A stretch of 11,652 nt of DNA from contig CP070641.1 of assembly GCA_020354085.1 (NCBI GenBank), positions 2,057,849 to 2,069,500 of the forward strand, written 5' to 3'. Of this stretch, positions 1-6,276 are shown in pieces. Within the stretch, counting starts at the first letter, position 1, and every line of letters starts with the position of its first letter. A model generated the notes under the pieces. The model was not told where the DNA came from. It was given only the letters and a program-made list of their open reading frames with translations, and ran no database searches. The translations under genes were made by a program, and so were the position numbers. This DNA is from Pseudomonadota bacterium. GTDB taxonomy: Bacteria; Pseudomonadota; Gammaproteobacteria; Acidiferrobacterales; Sulfurifustaceae.

Positions 1-447
1 GATCACGGCGCGAAAACGGAATTTCGCCTGAGGCTTCCGGCAGACCTGGACCGTCTCGCGGAGGCGCGCGATTTTCTCGCAACTGCATTCAAGTCCCTAG
101 GCGTCGATGACACGATCGGTGCCGATCTGGCGCTGGGAATCGACGAGGCGATAACCAACATTATGGTCCACGGGTATCGTGGCGGCCCGGGCTCCATCCG
201 CCTCGAGGTCGAACCGCAGGGTTCCAGCCTGCATATCCGGATCGAGGACAGCGCACCACTGTTCGATCCGACTACCGTGGTCTCGCCGGATCTTGCGCAG
301 CCCCTAGAACAGCGACCCATCGGGGGCATGGGCATTCCGCTAATGCGTCGCACCACGGATCGCCTCCTCTATCGCGTCACACCGAACGGTGGAAACGAAC
401 TCACGATGATCAAGCATCACGCCGTACATACGCGCCACCCGGCCTGA
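1..447 (+). CDS. RsbW-type ATP-binding protein (anti-sigma factor kinase family), 5' end missing
   Basis: The reading frame is open from base 1 and ends at TGA 445-447, giving 148 residues; the start lies outside the window, probably only a few codons upstream because the first strand and helix of the fold are present. It looks like a GHKL/HATPase_c_2 domain of the RsbW/SpoIIAB family. The N-box is visible as E49, N53 and H57 in LGIDEAITNIMVHGY, followed by the D83-S-A-P-x-F-D-P segment and the G-box GGMGIPLMR at about residues 108-116. Known family members bind ATP, phosphorylate a STAS-domain anti-anti-sigma factor and hold an alternative sigma factor inactive; many are paired with a PP2C/SpoIIE phosphatase. 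Such partners would lie left of the window and are not seen, so the target is unknown. It is a small soluble cytoplasmic protein. The family call is firm; anti-sigma activity is inferred. Confidence 0.85.
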   Translation, partial: DHGAKTEFRLRLPADLDRLAEARDFLATAFKSLGVDDTIGADLALGIDEAITNIMVHGYRGGPGSIRLEVEPQGSSLHIRIEDSAPLFDPTTVVSPDLAQPLEQRPIGGMGIPLMRRTTDRLLYRVTPNGGNELTMIKHHAVHTRHPA

Positions 448-454
448 GGCCGGG
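438..454 (+). terminator. GC hairpin with the stop codon in its loop
   Basis: Bases 438-444 (CCCGGCC) pair perfectly with 448-454 (GGCCGGG), leaving TGA, the stop codon of the RsbW-like gene, as the 3-base loop. No T-run follows, so it is not a standard intrinsic terminator. It may act as an mRNA 3' stabiliser or assist termination; the role is inferred. Confidence 0.35.
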
Positions 455-491
455 ACGCGATACGCTGCGTCGATAGCCGACAATCAAGCGC

Positions 492-508
492 GGTCGGAAA
501 TCCGAACC
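492..508. terminator. Weak hairpin between converging genes
   Basis: GGTCGG (492-497) pairs with CCGACC-like bases 502-508 with one bulged A, around a 4-base loop AAAT. It lies between the converging stop codons of the RsbW-like gene (447) and the last chr gene (555). Flanking T-runs are only two bases or broken, so it is a weak candidate terminator for either strand. Nothing else is evident in 455-554. Confidence 0.25.
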
Positions 509-554
509 TTGCAGTGAGACGAACACATGGCGGCGGTCATTTGCGGCGCGCGCG

Positions 555-992
555 TCAACCGTGCTGCTCCTTGATCGCGCAGCGACACCAAGCGTAGAGC
601 GCGTCGTACATCACCATGCCGTGTTTCAGCATCTCGTGATCGTTCTCGAAGTTGAGCGACAAGCCCTTCGAGATCGCCAGCAGGCCGGCCGCCTCCTTGG
701 CCAACTGCGGTGCACTGCAATCGGCGGCGCGCACGATCAGCGCCAACTTGTCGAGCGCCGCATCCTTGAGCTGGTACTTGGCGATGAAGGCGTCGAAGCT
801 GCAGCGGTCGCCGTGATGGCCGAGTTCGACGCCGGGCACGTCGTAGGGAACGGCGCCAGTCTCGGCGGCGACCTTCATGACGTCACCGGCGGGCATGTAG
901 AGGAATTCCGGGCGCTCATCGACGAAGCGTGCGATGAGCCACGGGCAGGCAATGCGGTCGATTTTCGGGCGCTCGCGCGTGACCCATTTCAT
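555..992 (-). CDS. Short ChrB-type protein (ChrB C-terminal domain only)
   Basis: 145 residues, starting at ATG 992 (MKWVTRERP) and ending at TGA 555-557. The whole protein matches the C-terminal domain of the full-length ChrB encoded at 3305-4261: RPKIDRIACPWLIARFVDE here parallels RPWVDRLASAWLIKRFIDP there. It lacks the N-terminal half of ChrB. C16 sits where the long protein has serine, and H59, H60, C64 and C92 are further possible metal or redox contacts, though none is proven. The start is 2 bases after the rhodanese stop with no clear Shine-Dalgarno, so translation probably depends on coupling. It is the last gene of the chr operon. ChrB C-terminal domain proteins are known in chromate clusters; whether this one regulates, binds metal or has an enzymatic role cannot be told from sequence. 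Confidence 0.85.
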   Translation of the reverse strand: MKWVTRERPKIDRIACPWLIARFVDERPEFLYMPAGDVMKVAAETGAVPYDVPGVELGHHGDRCSFDAFIAKYQLKDAALDKLALIVRAADCSAPQLAKEAAGLLAISKGLSLNFENDHEMLKHGMVMYDALYAWCRCAIKEQHG

Positions 993-994
993 GG

Positions 995-1315
995 CTATTT
1001 CGCCGCCGTCGCGCCGCCCGCGGTCTTCCAGGCCTCGATGCCGCCTTCGATATAGCGCGCCTTGAAACCCTGACCCAGCAGGTTGTCGAGCACCGAGTTG
1101 CTCACCGAACCACCGCGTGCGCAGTAGATGACGATTTCCTTGTCCTTGGGCAGTGTCTTGCTCCACTCCGCAATTTGCTCCGGGTTCTTCCAGGCCGCAC
1201 CCGGTAGCGTTACGGCATCCGCGCCATAGTCGTTCTGACGGCGGACATCGAGTACGGTCGCGCGCTTGCCGTCAACCAAGGGCTTCAGCTCATTGACAGA
1301 AATGGTGCGACTCAT
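995..1315 (-). CDS. chrE: Single-domain rhodanese of the chromate operon (ChrE type)
   Basis: 106 residues, starting at ATG 1315. It is a single rhodanese domain: the VLDVRRQNDY segment (residues 21-30), the active-site strand and loop IVIYCARGGSVS with the likely persulfide cysteine C65, and the C-terminal YIEGGIEAWKTAG (88-100). There is no signal peptide, so it should be cytoplasmic. Rhodaneses move sulfane sulfur between thiols; ChrE-type members accompany chromate pumps and have been proposed to act on chromium-thiol or glutathione complexes, which is inference here. The ATG overlaps the TGA of the upstream SOD gene as ATGA, and GAGGA (1325-1329) lies 9 bases before the start, inside that gene. 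The rhodanese call is firm; the symbol rests on operon context. Confidence 0.88.
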   Translation of the reverse strand: MSRTISVNELKPLVDGKRATVLDVRRQNDYGADAVTLPGAAWKNPEQIAEWSKTLPKDKEIVIYCARGGSVSNSVLDNLLGQGFKARYIEGGIEAWKTAGGATAAK

Positions 1316-1902
1316 TTTGCGCAGTCCTCATAAAGGCGGGCAACATTCGCCCAGTTGATGTTGTTCATACTGGCATCGACATAGGCCGCGGCCTTGGCTC
1401 CGTAGTCCACGTGATAACTGTGCTCGTACATGTCGAGCGCCAGAATTGGCGTGGCGCCAGCGAGACTACACGTATGGTCCGCCGCCCACTGGTTGACGAG
1501 CTTGCGGTCGCGATGTGAATAGGTGAGCAGCACCCAACCGCTGCCGCCGCCCTGTGCCTTACCCATGAATGAGAACTCGGCCGCCCAGCGCTCGTGGCTG
1601 CCGAAATCGCGCTTGATCGCATCGGCGAGCATGCCGCTCGGCCCGCTCGCCTCACCGAGCCCATCGAAATAGAGTTCATGCAGGATCATCGAATTGCTCG
1701 CGATCAACTCTTCGCGCTTGAGACCGTTGATCTGGAACACCGGCGCCTTGCTGAAATCGAGCGCGGCGAGCTGCTCGCTGATCGCGTTGAGCCGTTTGAC
1801 CGCTCCGCCATAGTTGTTCTCGTAGTGCGAGACGATCAGCTTTTCCGACAGGCCCTTCAGCCTTCCCGGATCGCAGGACAAGAGCTTCGTTTGATAGGCC
1901 AT
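1312..1902 (-). CDS. chrC: Fe/Mn superoxide dismutase homologue of the chromate operon (ChrC type)
   Basis: 196 residues, starting at ATG 1902 with a good Shine-Dalgarno (GAGGAGAA) that overlaps the chrA stop. The upstream in-frame ATG at 1974 is inside chrA and would add residues unlike SOD. The four metal ligands of the Fe/Mn-SOD fold can be placed: H26 (SHYENNYGG), H75 (ILHELYF), D157 and H161 (LDMYEHSYH). Several residues normally invariant around the metal are changed when aligned by eye to E. coli SodB: His30 becomes N30, Tyr34 becomes A34, Gln69 becomes S71, and the DxWEHAYY signature reads D-M-Y-E-H-S-Y-H. There is no signal peptide. SOD homologues are known members of chr operons, where they are thought to limit superoxide formed during chromate reduction. 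Fold and family are clear; true dismutase activity is uncertain. Confidence 0.88.
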   Translation of the reverse strand: MAYQTKLLSCDPGRLKGLSEKLIVSHYENNYGGAVKRLNAISEQLAALDFSKAPVFQINGLKREELIASNSMILHELYFDGLGEASGPSGMLADAIKRDFGSHERWAAEFSFMGKAQGGGSGWVLLTYSHRDRKLVNQWAADHTCSLAGATPILALDMYEHSYHVDYGAKAAAYVDASMNNINWANVARLYEDCAK

Positions 1903-1912
1903 CGCGTTCTCC

Positions 1913-3298
1913 TCAAATACCAAGCGGTTTGAGCATGAATTGCCACACCAACCCGGCGGCCGCGCAGGCGCCAATCACCTTCATGATGTCGACCTTGAAA
2001 CGCCATAGCGCGAGGAAAGCGGCGATGCCGACGATCACGGCGAACCACTCGAAGCGTCCGGCAAACGGTGCAGCCTGACTGGCCTGCGGCCACAGCACGT
2101 GCCAGGCGAAGAACACCGCGAGATTGATGATCACGCCCACTACCGCCGCGGTGATCGCGGTGAGCGGTGCGGCCAGCTTGATGTCGTGGCGTGAGGCCTC
2201 GACGGCAGGTCCGCCAATGAGGATGAACAGAAATGACGGCAGGAAGGTAAAAAAGGTCGCGACCAGCGCACCGGCGATGCCGCTTACGCCTAACCAATCG
2301 GCGCCGAATACTTGTTTGGTCCAGCCGCCGATGAAGCCCACGTAGGTCACCACCATGATGAGCGGGCCCGGCGTGGTCTCGCCAAGCGCGAGGCCGTCGA
2401 TCATCTGCGGGCCGGTGAGCCAGCCGTAGTGCTCGACGCCGCCCTGATACACGTACGGCAACACCGCGTAGGCCCCGCCAATGGTGAGGAACGCCGCCTT
2501 GGTGAAGAACCAGCCCATTTGCGTGAGCGTGCCCTGCCAGCCGTATACCGCGAACAGCCAGCCGAAAACAGCGAGGCCGAGGGCAATCCCGATCGCAAGG
2601 AACGTGGCAACTCGCACCCAGCTGAAGCGCGCGTGGTCCGGCACCGGCGTGTGGTCGTCGATCAGCGCCGGGCCATAACTCTTGTCGGATGCGCCATGCC
2701 CGCCACCGGATTTGAATTTGTCGGGTGCGATCCGCCCGCCAATCGCGCCCAGGATCGCGGCGCCAAACACGATGAGTGGAAACGGTACGTCGAACGCGAA
2801 GATCGCGACGAACGCCGCTGCCGCCAGCGCCCACAGCACGCCATTTTTAAGAGCCTTGGAGCCGATGCGATAGGCGGCGAACACGACGATCGCCGTCACC
2901 GCCGGCTTGATACCATAAAGAATACCGGCGATCGCAGGCATGTCGCCGAAGGCGATATAGATCCACGATAGGCTAATCAGGAGGATCAGCGCTGGCAGGA
3001 AGAACATCACGCCGGCGACGATGCCGCCGAGCACGCCATGCATAAGCCAGCCGATGTAGATCGCCAGTTGGATCGCCTCCGGCCCCGGCAGCACCATGCA
3101 GTAGTTGAGCGCATGCAGGAAACGATGCTCCGAAATCCAACGGCGTTTTTCCACCAGCTCTTGGTGCATCATGGAAATCTGCCCGGCCGGACCGCCGAAG
3201 CTGATGAAACCGAGCTTGAGCCAGTAGCGGAACGCCTCCCAAAACGGAACGGGTTCTAGCGCACCCGTCGCGACAGAAGCGTTGCTTGTAGTTGTCAT
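1913..3298 (-). CDS. chrA: Chromate efflux transporter ChrA
   Basis: 461 residues, a long-chain CHR-family chromate transporter of the inner membrane that exports chromate from the cytoplasm. It has two homologous halves. The first carries GFISFGGPAGQI (30-41) and the PGPEAIQLAIYIG segment (71-83); the second carries AFLTIGGAYAVLPYV (269-283) and TTPGPLIMVVTYVGF (308-322). Many hydrophobic segments flank a polar linker at about 191-226. The start at ATG 3298 is supported by AGGAGGAG 9 bases upstream, which lies in the last codons of chrB; only 6 bases separate the chrB stop from this start. Length and motifs are normal for the family and I see no disruption. It is the second gene of the operon, followed after 10 bases by the SOD homologue. 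Confidence 0.97.
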   Translation of the reverse strand: MTTTSNASVATGALEPVPFWEAFRYWLKLGFISFGGPAGQISMMHQELVEKRRWISEHRFLHALNYCMVLPGPEAIQLAIYIGWLMHGVLGGIVAGVMFFLPALILLISLSWIYIAFGDMPAIAGILYGIKPAVTAIVVFAAYRIGSKALKNGVLWALAAAAFVAIFAFDVPFPLIVFGAAILGAIGGRIAPDKFKSGGGHGASDKSYGPALIDDHTPVPDHARFSWVRVATFLAIGIALGLAVFGWLFAVYGWQGTLTQMGWFFTKAAFLTIGGAYAVLPYVYQGGVEHYGWLTGPQMIDGLALGETTPGPLIMVVTYVGFIGGWTKQVFGADWLGVSGIAGALVATFFTFLPSFLFILIGGPAVEASRHDIKLAAPLTAITAAVVGVIINLAVFFAWHVLWPQASQAAPFAGRFEWFAVIVGIAAFLALWRFKVDIMKVIGACAAAGLVWQFMLKPLGI

Positions 3299-3304
3299 AC
3301 GGTA

Positions 3305-4261
3305 TCACTCCTCCTGATAAGCGACATAAAGGGAATCAAAGATGCGGCTCGCCTCCGCGAGCAACGCGTCGTCTTTCGAAAGGCGTGCGCGCGCGCCGGC
3401 GAGGATCGTGGCTAGTCCCTGCGCCTCGGCGACCGGGGCACCGCCAACGTCGAGGCAATGCACCAATTGGCCGATGCGCGTGAGCGCGCCATCACGCTCC
3501 AGATCAAAGCTCGCCAATAAGGTTTCGAAGGTCACGCGCGAGCCGACATGCGTGAACGTCGCGCCATCAAAATCGAAACCGAGCCCCCGCTTCGGGATCT
3601 TCTTGATGTCCATGAGCCACAGGATCTTGCCCTTGGGATCGATGAAGCGCTTGATCAACCACGCCGACGCCAGCCGGTCGACCCACGGGCGTGCTCGTGT
3701 CGCCCAAGTGCGGCCGCGGTAGGCGCGCCGGTCGAGCGCGGCGATGGCGCCGTCATGGGCGCGCGGTTCATCGGGCGACGCGAGCGCTGCGACCAGGGCT
3801 TCCACTTCGCTTAGACGTTGGGCGGTCTGTTCCGCCGCCGCACCGGGGAAATGGTCCGCGGCATACAGGCTCTGGAACGCGCGCCGTATCGCGCGCACCT
3901 GTTTGCTCGCTTGCGGACTGCGGCGCCGCGCCAGGGTACTGCGAAGCTTATTGAGCGCATCGATCAGGGGGCCGTACTCGGACGCGCGGTCGAACAGTGC
4001 GCGAAACGTCTGCTCTTGCTCGCGGGCGACCTCATCGAGCCGCAATACATGCGCGCTGCCGCCGGCCGCGCGAATGACGCGCGCTTGTTTCTCGAAGGCT
4101 GCATGCGCAGCCGACGTATCCGGTAGAAGATATACTCCATCGCGCAATACGGCGGCGCCGGTCGCCTTCAAGGAACGCCACACGCGCATGCGCGCGGTGC
4201 CGCGGCGCCCCGGCAGGCTGATGACGAGTGTGAGCCAACGGGGTCGGGCGTGCGTATCCAT
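3305..4261 (-). CDS. chrB: Chromate resistance regulator ChrB, full length
   Basis: 318 residues, starting at ATG 4261. The N-terminal ChrB domain is recognised by RWLTLVISLPGRRGTARMRV (8-27) and the GAAVLRDGVYLLP segment (35-47). A charged, probably helical middle follows, and the C-terminal ChrB domain runs from about residue 184 (RTWATRARPWVDRLASAWLI) to the end. ChrB in Ochrobactrum tritici is reported as a chromate-responsive regulator of its operon. I see no obvious helix-turn-helix here, so DNA contact would use the family's own N-terminal fold. It is the promoter-proximal gene of the operon. The start has no Shine-Dalgarno and a TAGAAT -10-like element lies only 12 bases upstream, hinting at a very short leader. 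The family is certain; the regulatory direction (repressor or activator) is not visible. Confidence 0.93.
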   Translation of the reverse strand: MDTHARPRWLTLVISLPGRRGTARMRVWRSLKATGAAVLRDGVYLLPDTSAAHAAFEKQARVIRAAGGSAHVLRLDEVAREQEQTFRALFDRASEYGPLIDALNKLRSTLARRRSPQASKQVRAIRRAFQSLYAADHFPGAAAEQTAQRLSEVEALVAALASPDEPRAHDGAIAALDRRAYRGRTWATRARPWVDRLASAWLIKRFIDPKGKILWLMDIKKIPKRGLGFDFDGATFTHVGSRVTFETLLASFDLERDGALTRIGQLVHCLDVGGAPVAEAQGLATILAGARARLSKDDALLAEASRIFDSLYVAYQEE

Positions 4262-4262
4262 A

Positions 4263-4304
4263 GGATGTGGAAGATTCTACGCTTTGGTAGCATCTATTAC
4301 ATCC
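4263..4304. promoter_or_regulatory. Two-tier palindrome, candidate ChrB operator
   Basis: Two inverted repeats share one centre (4283.5). The inner pair is AGATtCTAC (4272-4280) and GTAGcATCT (4287-4295), 8 of 9 positions complementary around a 6-base spacer. The outer pair is GGATGT (4263-4268) and ACATCC (4299-4304), 6 of 6. It fills most of the 65-base gap between chrB and the divergent MBL gene and overlaps the -10-like TAGAAT for chrB. Symmetry is directly visible; binding by ChrB, or by another dimeric regulator, is inference. Confidence 0.6.
4274..4279 (-). promoter_or_regulatory. Candidate -10 element of the chr operon
   Basis: On the minus strand these bases read TAGAAT, 5 of 6 matches to TATAAT, within the left inner arm of the palindrome. 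No good -35 is found at 16-18 bases; TTGGAT at 21 bases (4301-4306) is too far. A weak -35 would suit activator or repressor control. Initiation about 7 bases on would leave a leader of roughly 6 bases before the chrB ATG, which has no Shine-Dalgarno. Confidence 0.35.
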
Positions 4305-4326
4305 AAACGCCGACGCGAGAATCCCA

Positions 4327-5247
4327 ATGCCACGCGCGCTTGCCGCCGTCGCCCTGTGCCTGACCGCTCCCGCGGTCGCGGCGTCACCGCTGACGCTGCA
4401 ACCCGTGCCGGTCGTGGAGCGTGTGTATGCCGTTATCGGTGATCTCGGTGGTCAGACCTACGAGAATGACGGTCTCAACGCCAATCTCGGCTTTATCGTC
4501 ACGGATGCCGGCGTCCTGGTTGTCAACAGCGGTCCGACGCAACAGGTCGCCAAGGCGTTGCACAGGGCCATTACCCAAGTCACGATTCAACCGATCCGCT
4601 GGGTCGTCAACCTCAACAGCCAGAATCACTACTGGCACGGCAATGCGTACTTTGCCTCTATCGGCGCGAATGTAATCGCCCATGAAGCAGCCGCCGCTCT
4701 CATGCAGGAGCTGGGTCAGGCGCAGCTTGAGAGCAATCACCGCATGCTCAAAGAGAAGGCCGACGATACGCGCCTGGTATACCCAAACACGACTTTTCCC
4801 GATCGACAGGAGATTCAACTCGGTGCGACGCGCATCGAGCTCTTACACCTGGGCCCGGCGCACACGCGCGGCGATGCAGTAGTATGGTTACCGCGCGAGC
4901 GCGTGTTGTTCGCTGGCGACTTGATCTACACCGATCGCCTGCTGGCGGTTATTCCGATTGGCGACAGTCGCGGCTGGATCGAGGCCTTCGACAAGGCGCT
5001 CGCGCTGGAACCGCTTTTTATCGTGCCCGGTCATGGGAAGTTGGCGACGGCCAGCGAGGCACGGCGTGATACGCGTGACTACTTGACCTACCTGCGCGAA
5101 GAGATCAAAAACGCTATCACACGCGGCGATGACATGATCGATACCGTCGATAAGATTGATCAATCACGCTTCCGGCATCTGGTGAACTTCGACCTGCTGG
5201 CGGATCGCAACGTCACCCAGATGTATCAGGACATCGAGAAGGAATAA
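4327..5247 (+). CDS. Predicted periplasmic metallo-beta-lactamase-fold protein with altered metal motif
   Basis: 306 residues from ATG 4327. A short signal peptide is likely: R3, hydrophobic residues 4-17 and an APAVA-ASP cleavage site near 18/19. The MBL fold is supported by VLVVNSGPT (63-71), HLGPAHTRGD (174-183), VLFAGDLIY (193-201) and IVPGHG (232-237), giving possible ligands H179, D198 and H236. The main metal motif, normally HxHxDH, reads N97-S-Q99-N-H101-Y102-W-H104 and is followed by GNAYF as in the family. The usual Asp of VxDTG is also Asn (N67). At most one zinc site of normal type can form. I recall MBL relatives with a Q-x-H-x-W-x-G-N pattern in this place, so it may be a divergent subfamily, not a decayed gene. 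It is divergent from chrB and shares its control region. Substrate unknown. Confidence 0.85.
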   Translation: MPRALAAVALCLTAPAVAASPLTLQPVPVVERVYAVIGDLGGQTYENDGLNANLGFIVTDAGVLVVNSGPTQQVAKALHRAITQVTIQPIRWVVNLNSQNHYWHGNAYFASIGANVIAHEAAAALMQELGQAQLESNHRMLKEKADDTRLVYPNTTFPDRQEIQLGATRIELLHLGPAHTRGDAVVWLPRERVLFAGDLIYTDRLLAVIPIGDSRGWIEAFDKALALEPLFIVPGHGKLATASEARRDTRDYLTYLREEIKNAITRGDDMIDTVDKIDQSRFRHLVNFDLLADRNVTQMYQDIEKE

Positions 5248-5259
5248 GCCGAAGGCGCT

Positions 5260-6276
5260 CTACCGGTGGGGTTGCCGTTTGCGCGGCCGGCGGTGAGGTC
5301 GCGCGCCCCTTGTGGTCTTATAACCGGGACCCGCGGCACCCGTTCGCCGCCCTTTCCGTTTTGTCTCCGGCAACGTAAGCCCAGCGAGCCGGTAGAGTTC
5401 CGCCGCTTGCTCCGGTTCCAAATCTTCAAAGCGTCCTGGCCGTAAGTGGCGCGGCAGGGTGACATTGCCATAGCGCACCCGGATCAAGCGTGAAACGCGG
5501 GCACCGACTGCCTCCCACACGCGCCGCACCTCGCGGTTTCGCCCTTCGCGCAGAATTACATGGTACCAGTGATTCATGCCGCTACCGCCGGCGTCGATGA
5601 TGTCATCGAAGCGCGCCGGCCCGTCCTCCAATTGCACGCCCGCCTGAAGTTGCGCCCACATCTCGGGCGTGACTTCGCCAAATATGCGCACCGCATACTC
5701 GCGCTCAATCTCGCTCGAAGGATGCATGAGCCGGTGCGCCAACTCGCCGTCATTGGTCACCAAGAGCAATCCGGAGGTGTTGAAGTCCAGCCTTCCCACC
5801 AGGATCCAGCGGCTGGCTCGCAGGCGCGGCAAGTTGTCGAACACCGTTGGCCGCCCCAGCGCTGTGCCTTCCGCCTCCTGCGAGGCAACGTTCGAAGGTG
5901 CATGATCAACGCGCGAACACAGCTCGCCTTCCGGCTTGTGATAGATCAACACGCGCGGACGCGGCGTGATGTCGGTGGCGCTGAGCGGCCGGCCATCGAG
6001 CGCGATACGCTGACCGGGCGACACGCGCTGCCCCACGACCGCGGGCCGGCCCTCCACAGTGATTCGACCTTGCGCGATCCAGCCTTCGATCTGGCGGCGG
6101 GAACCGACGCCGACGCGCGCCAACACCTTTTGCAGCTTCTCGCCGCGCGCGGACGTGTCCGGCGTGTGGTTACTCTTGGGTTCGGAGACCGCGGAGTGCG
6201 GCGGGCGGCGCCGACGGTCGCCGCGCACTGGGTTACGGTTATCGCGAGTATCCGCGCCGCGGCGACGTGCGCTCAC
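5260..6276 (-). CDS. rluB: 23S rRNA pseudouridine synthase RluB
   Basis: 338 residues. An S4 RNA-binding domain (about 45-90, EKLQKVLARVGVGSRRQIEG) is followed by the RsuA/RluB catalytic domain with GRLDFNTSGLLLVTNDG, where D164 is the expected catalytic aspartate. The GMNHWYHVILREGRNREVRR segment (233-252) is typical of RluB, which makes the pseudouridine at 2605 of 23S rRNA in E. coli. The start is GTG 6276, overlapping the scpB stop as GTGA; no better start lies before the S4 domain, so a 44-residue Arg-rich tail precedes it. A basic tail also ends the protein (about 305-338). Residues about 125-140 (HAPSNVASQEAEGTAL) are extra compared with the compact D-P-x-G-R-P-T-V-F segment of E. coli RluB. 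It is last in its operon and ends 12 bases from the converging MBL gene. Confidence 0.93.
   Translation of the reverse strand: MSARRRGADTRDNRNPVRGDRRRRPPHSAVSEPKSNHTPDTSARGEKLQKVLARVGVGSRRQIEGWIAQGRITVEGRPAVVGQRVSPGQRIALDGRPLSATDITPRPRVLIYHKPEGELCSRVDHAPSNVASQEAEGTALGRPTVFDNLPRLRASRWILVGRLDFNTSGLLLVTNDGELAHRLMHPSSEIEREYAVRIFGEVTPEMWAQLQAGVQLEDGPARFDDIIDAGGSGMNHWYHVILREGRNREVRRVWEAVGARVSRLIRVRYGNVTLPRHLRPGRFEDLEPEQAAELYRLAGLTLPETKRKGRRTGAAGPGYKTTRGARPHRRPRKRQPHR

Noticed and set aside
993..1166. Upstream extension of the short ChrB protein into the rhodanese gene
   Set aside because: The added residues are a shadow of the rhodanese gene; homology to ChrB begins at MKWVTRERP (ATG 992).
1903..1974. 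Upstream extension of the SOD homologue to an ATG at 1974
   Set aside because: It would overlap chrA, and the added residues are unlike SOD; ATG 1902 has a strong Shine-Dalgarno.
1857..2834. Long minus-strand open frame of 325 codons
   Set aside because: It lies in another frame of chrA and its translation is Arg/His-rich with no family resemblance; chrA is convincing.
4301..4306. TTGGAT as a -35 for chrB
   Set aside because: The spacing to TAGAAT is 21 bases, outside the workable range.
4351..4365. Possible lipoprotein cysteine C11 in the MBL signal peptide
   Set aside because: The preceding residues V-A-L do not fit a lipobox, while the APAVA-A site fits signal peptidase I.
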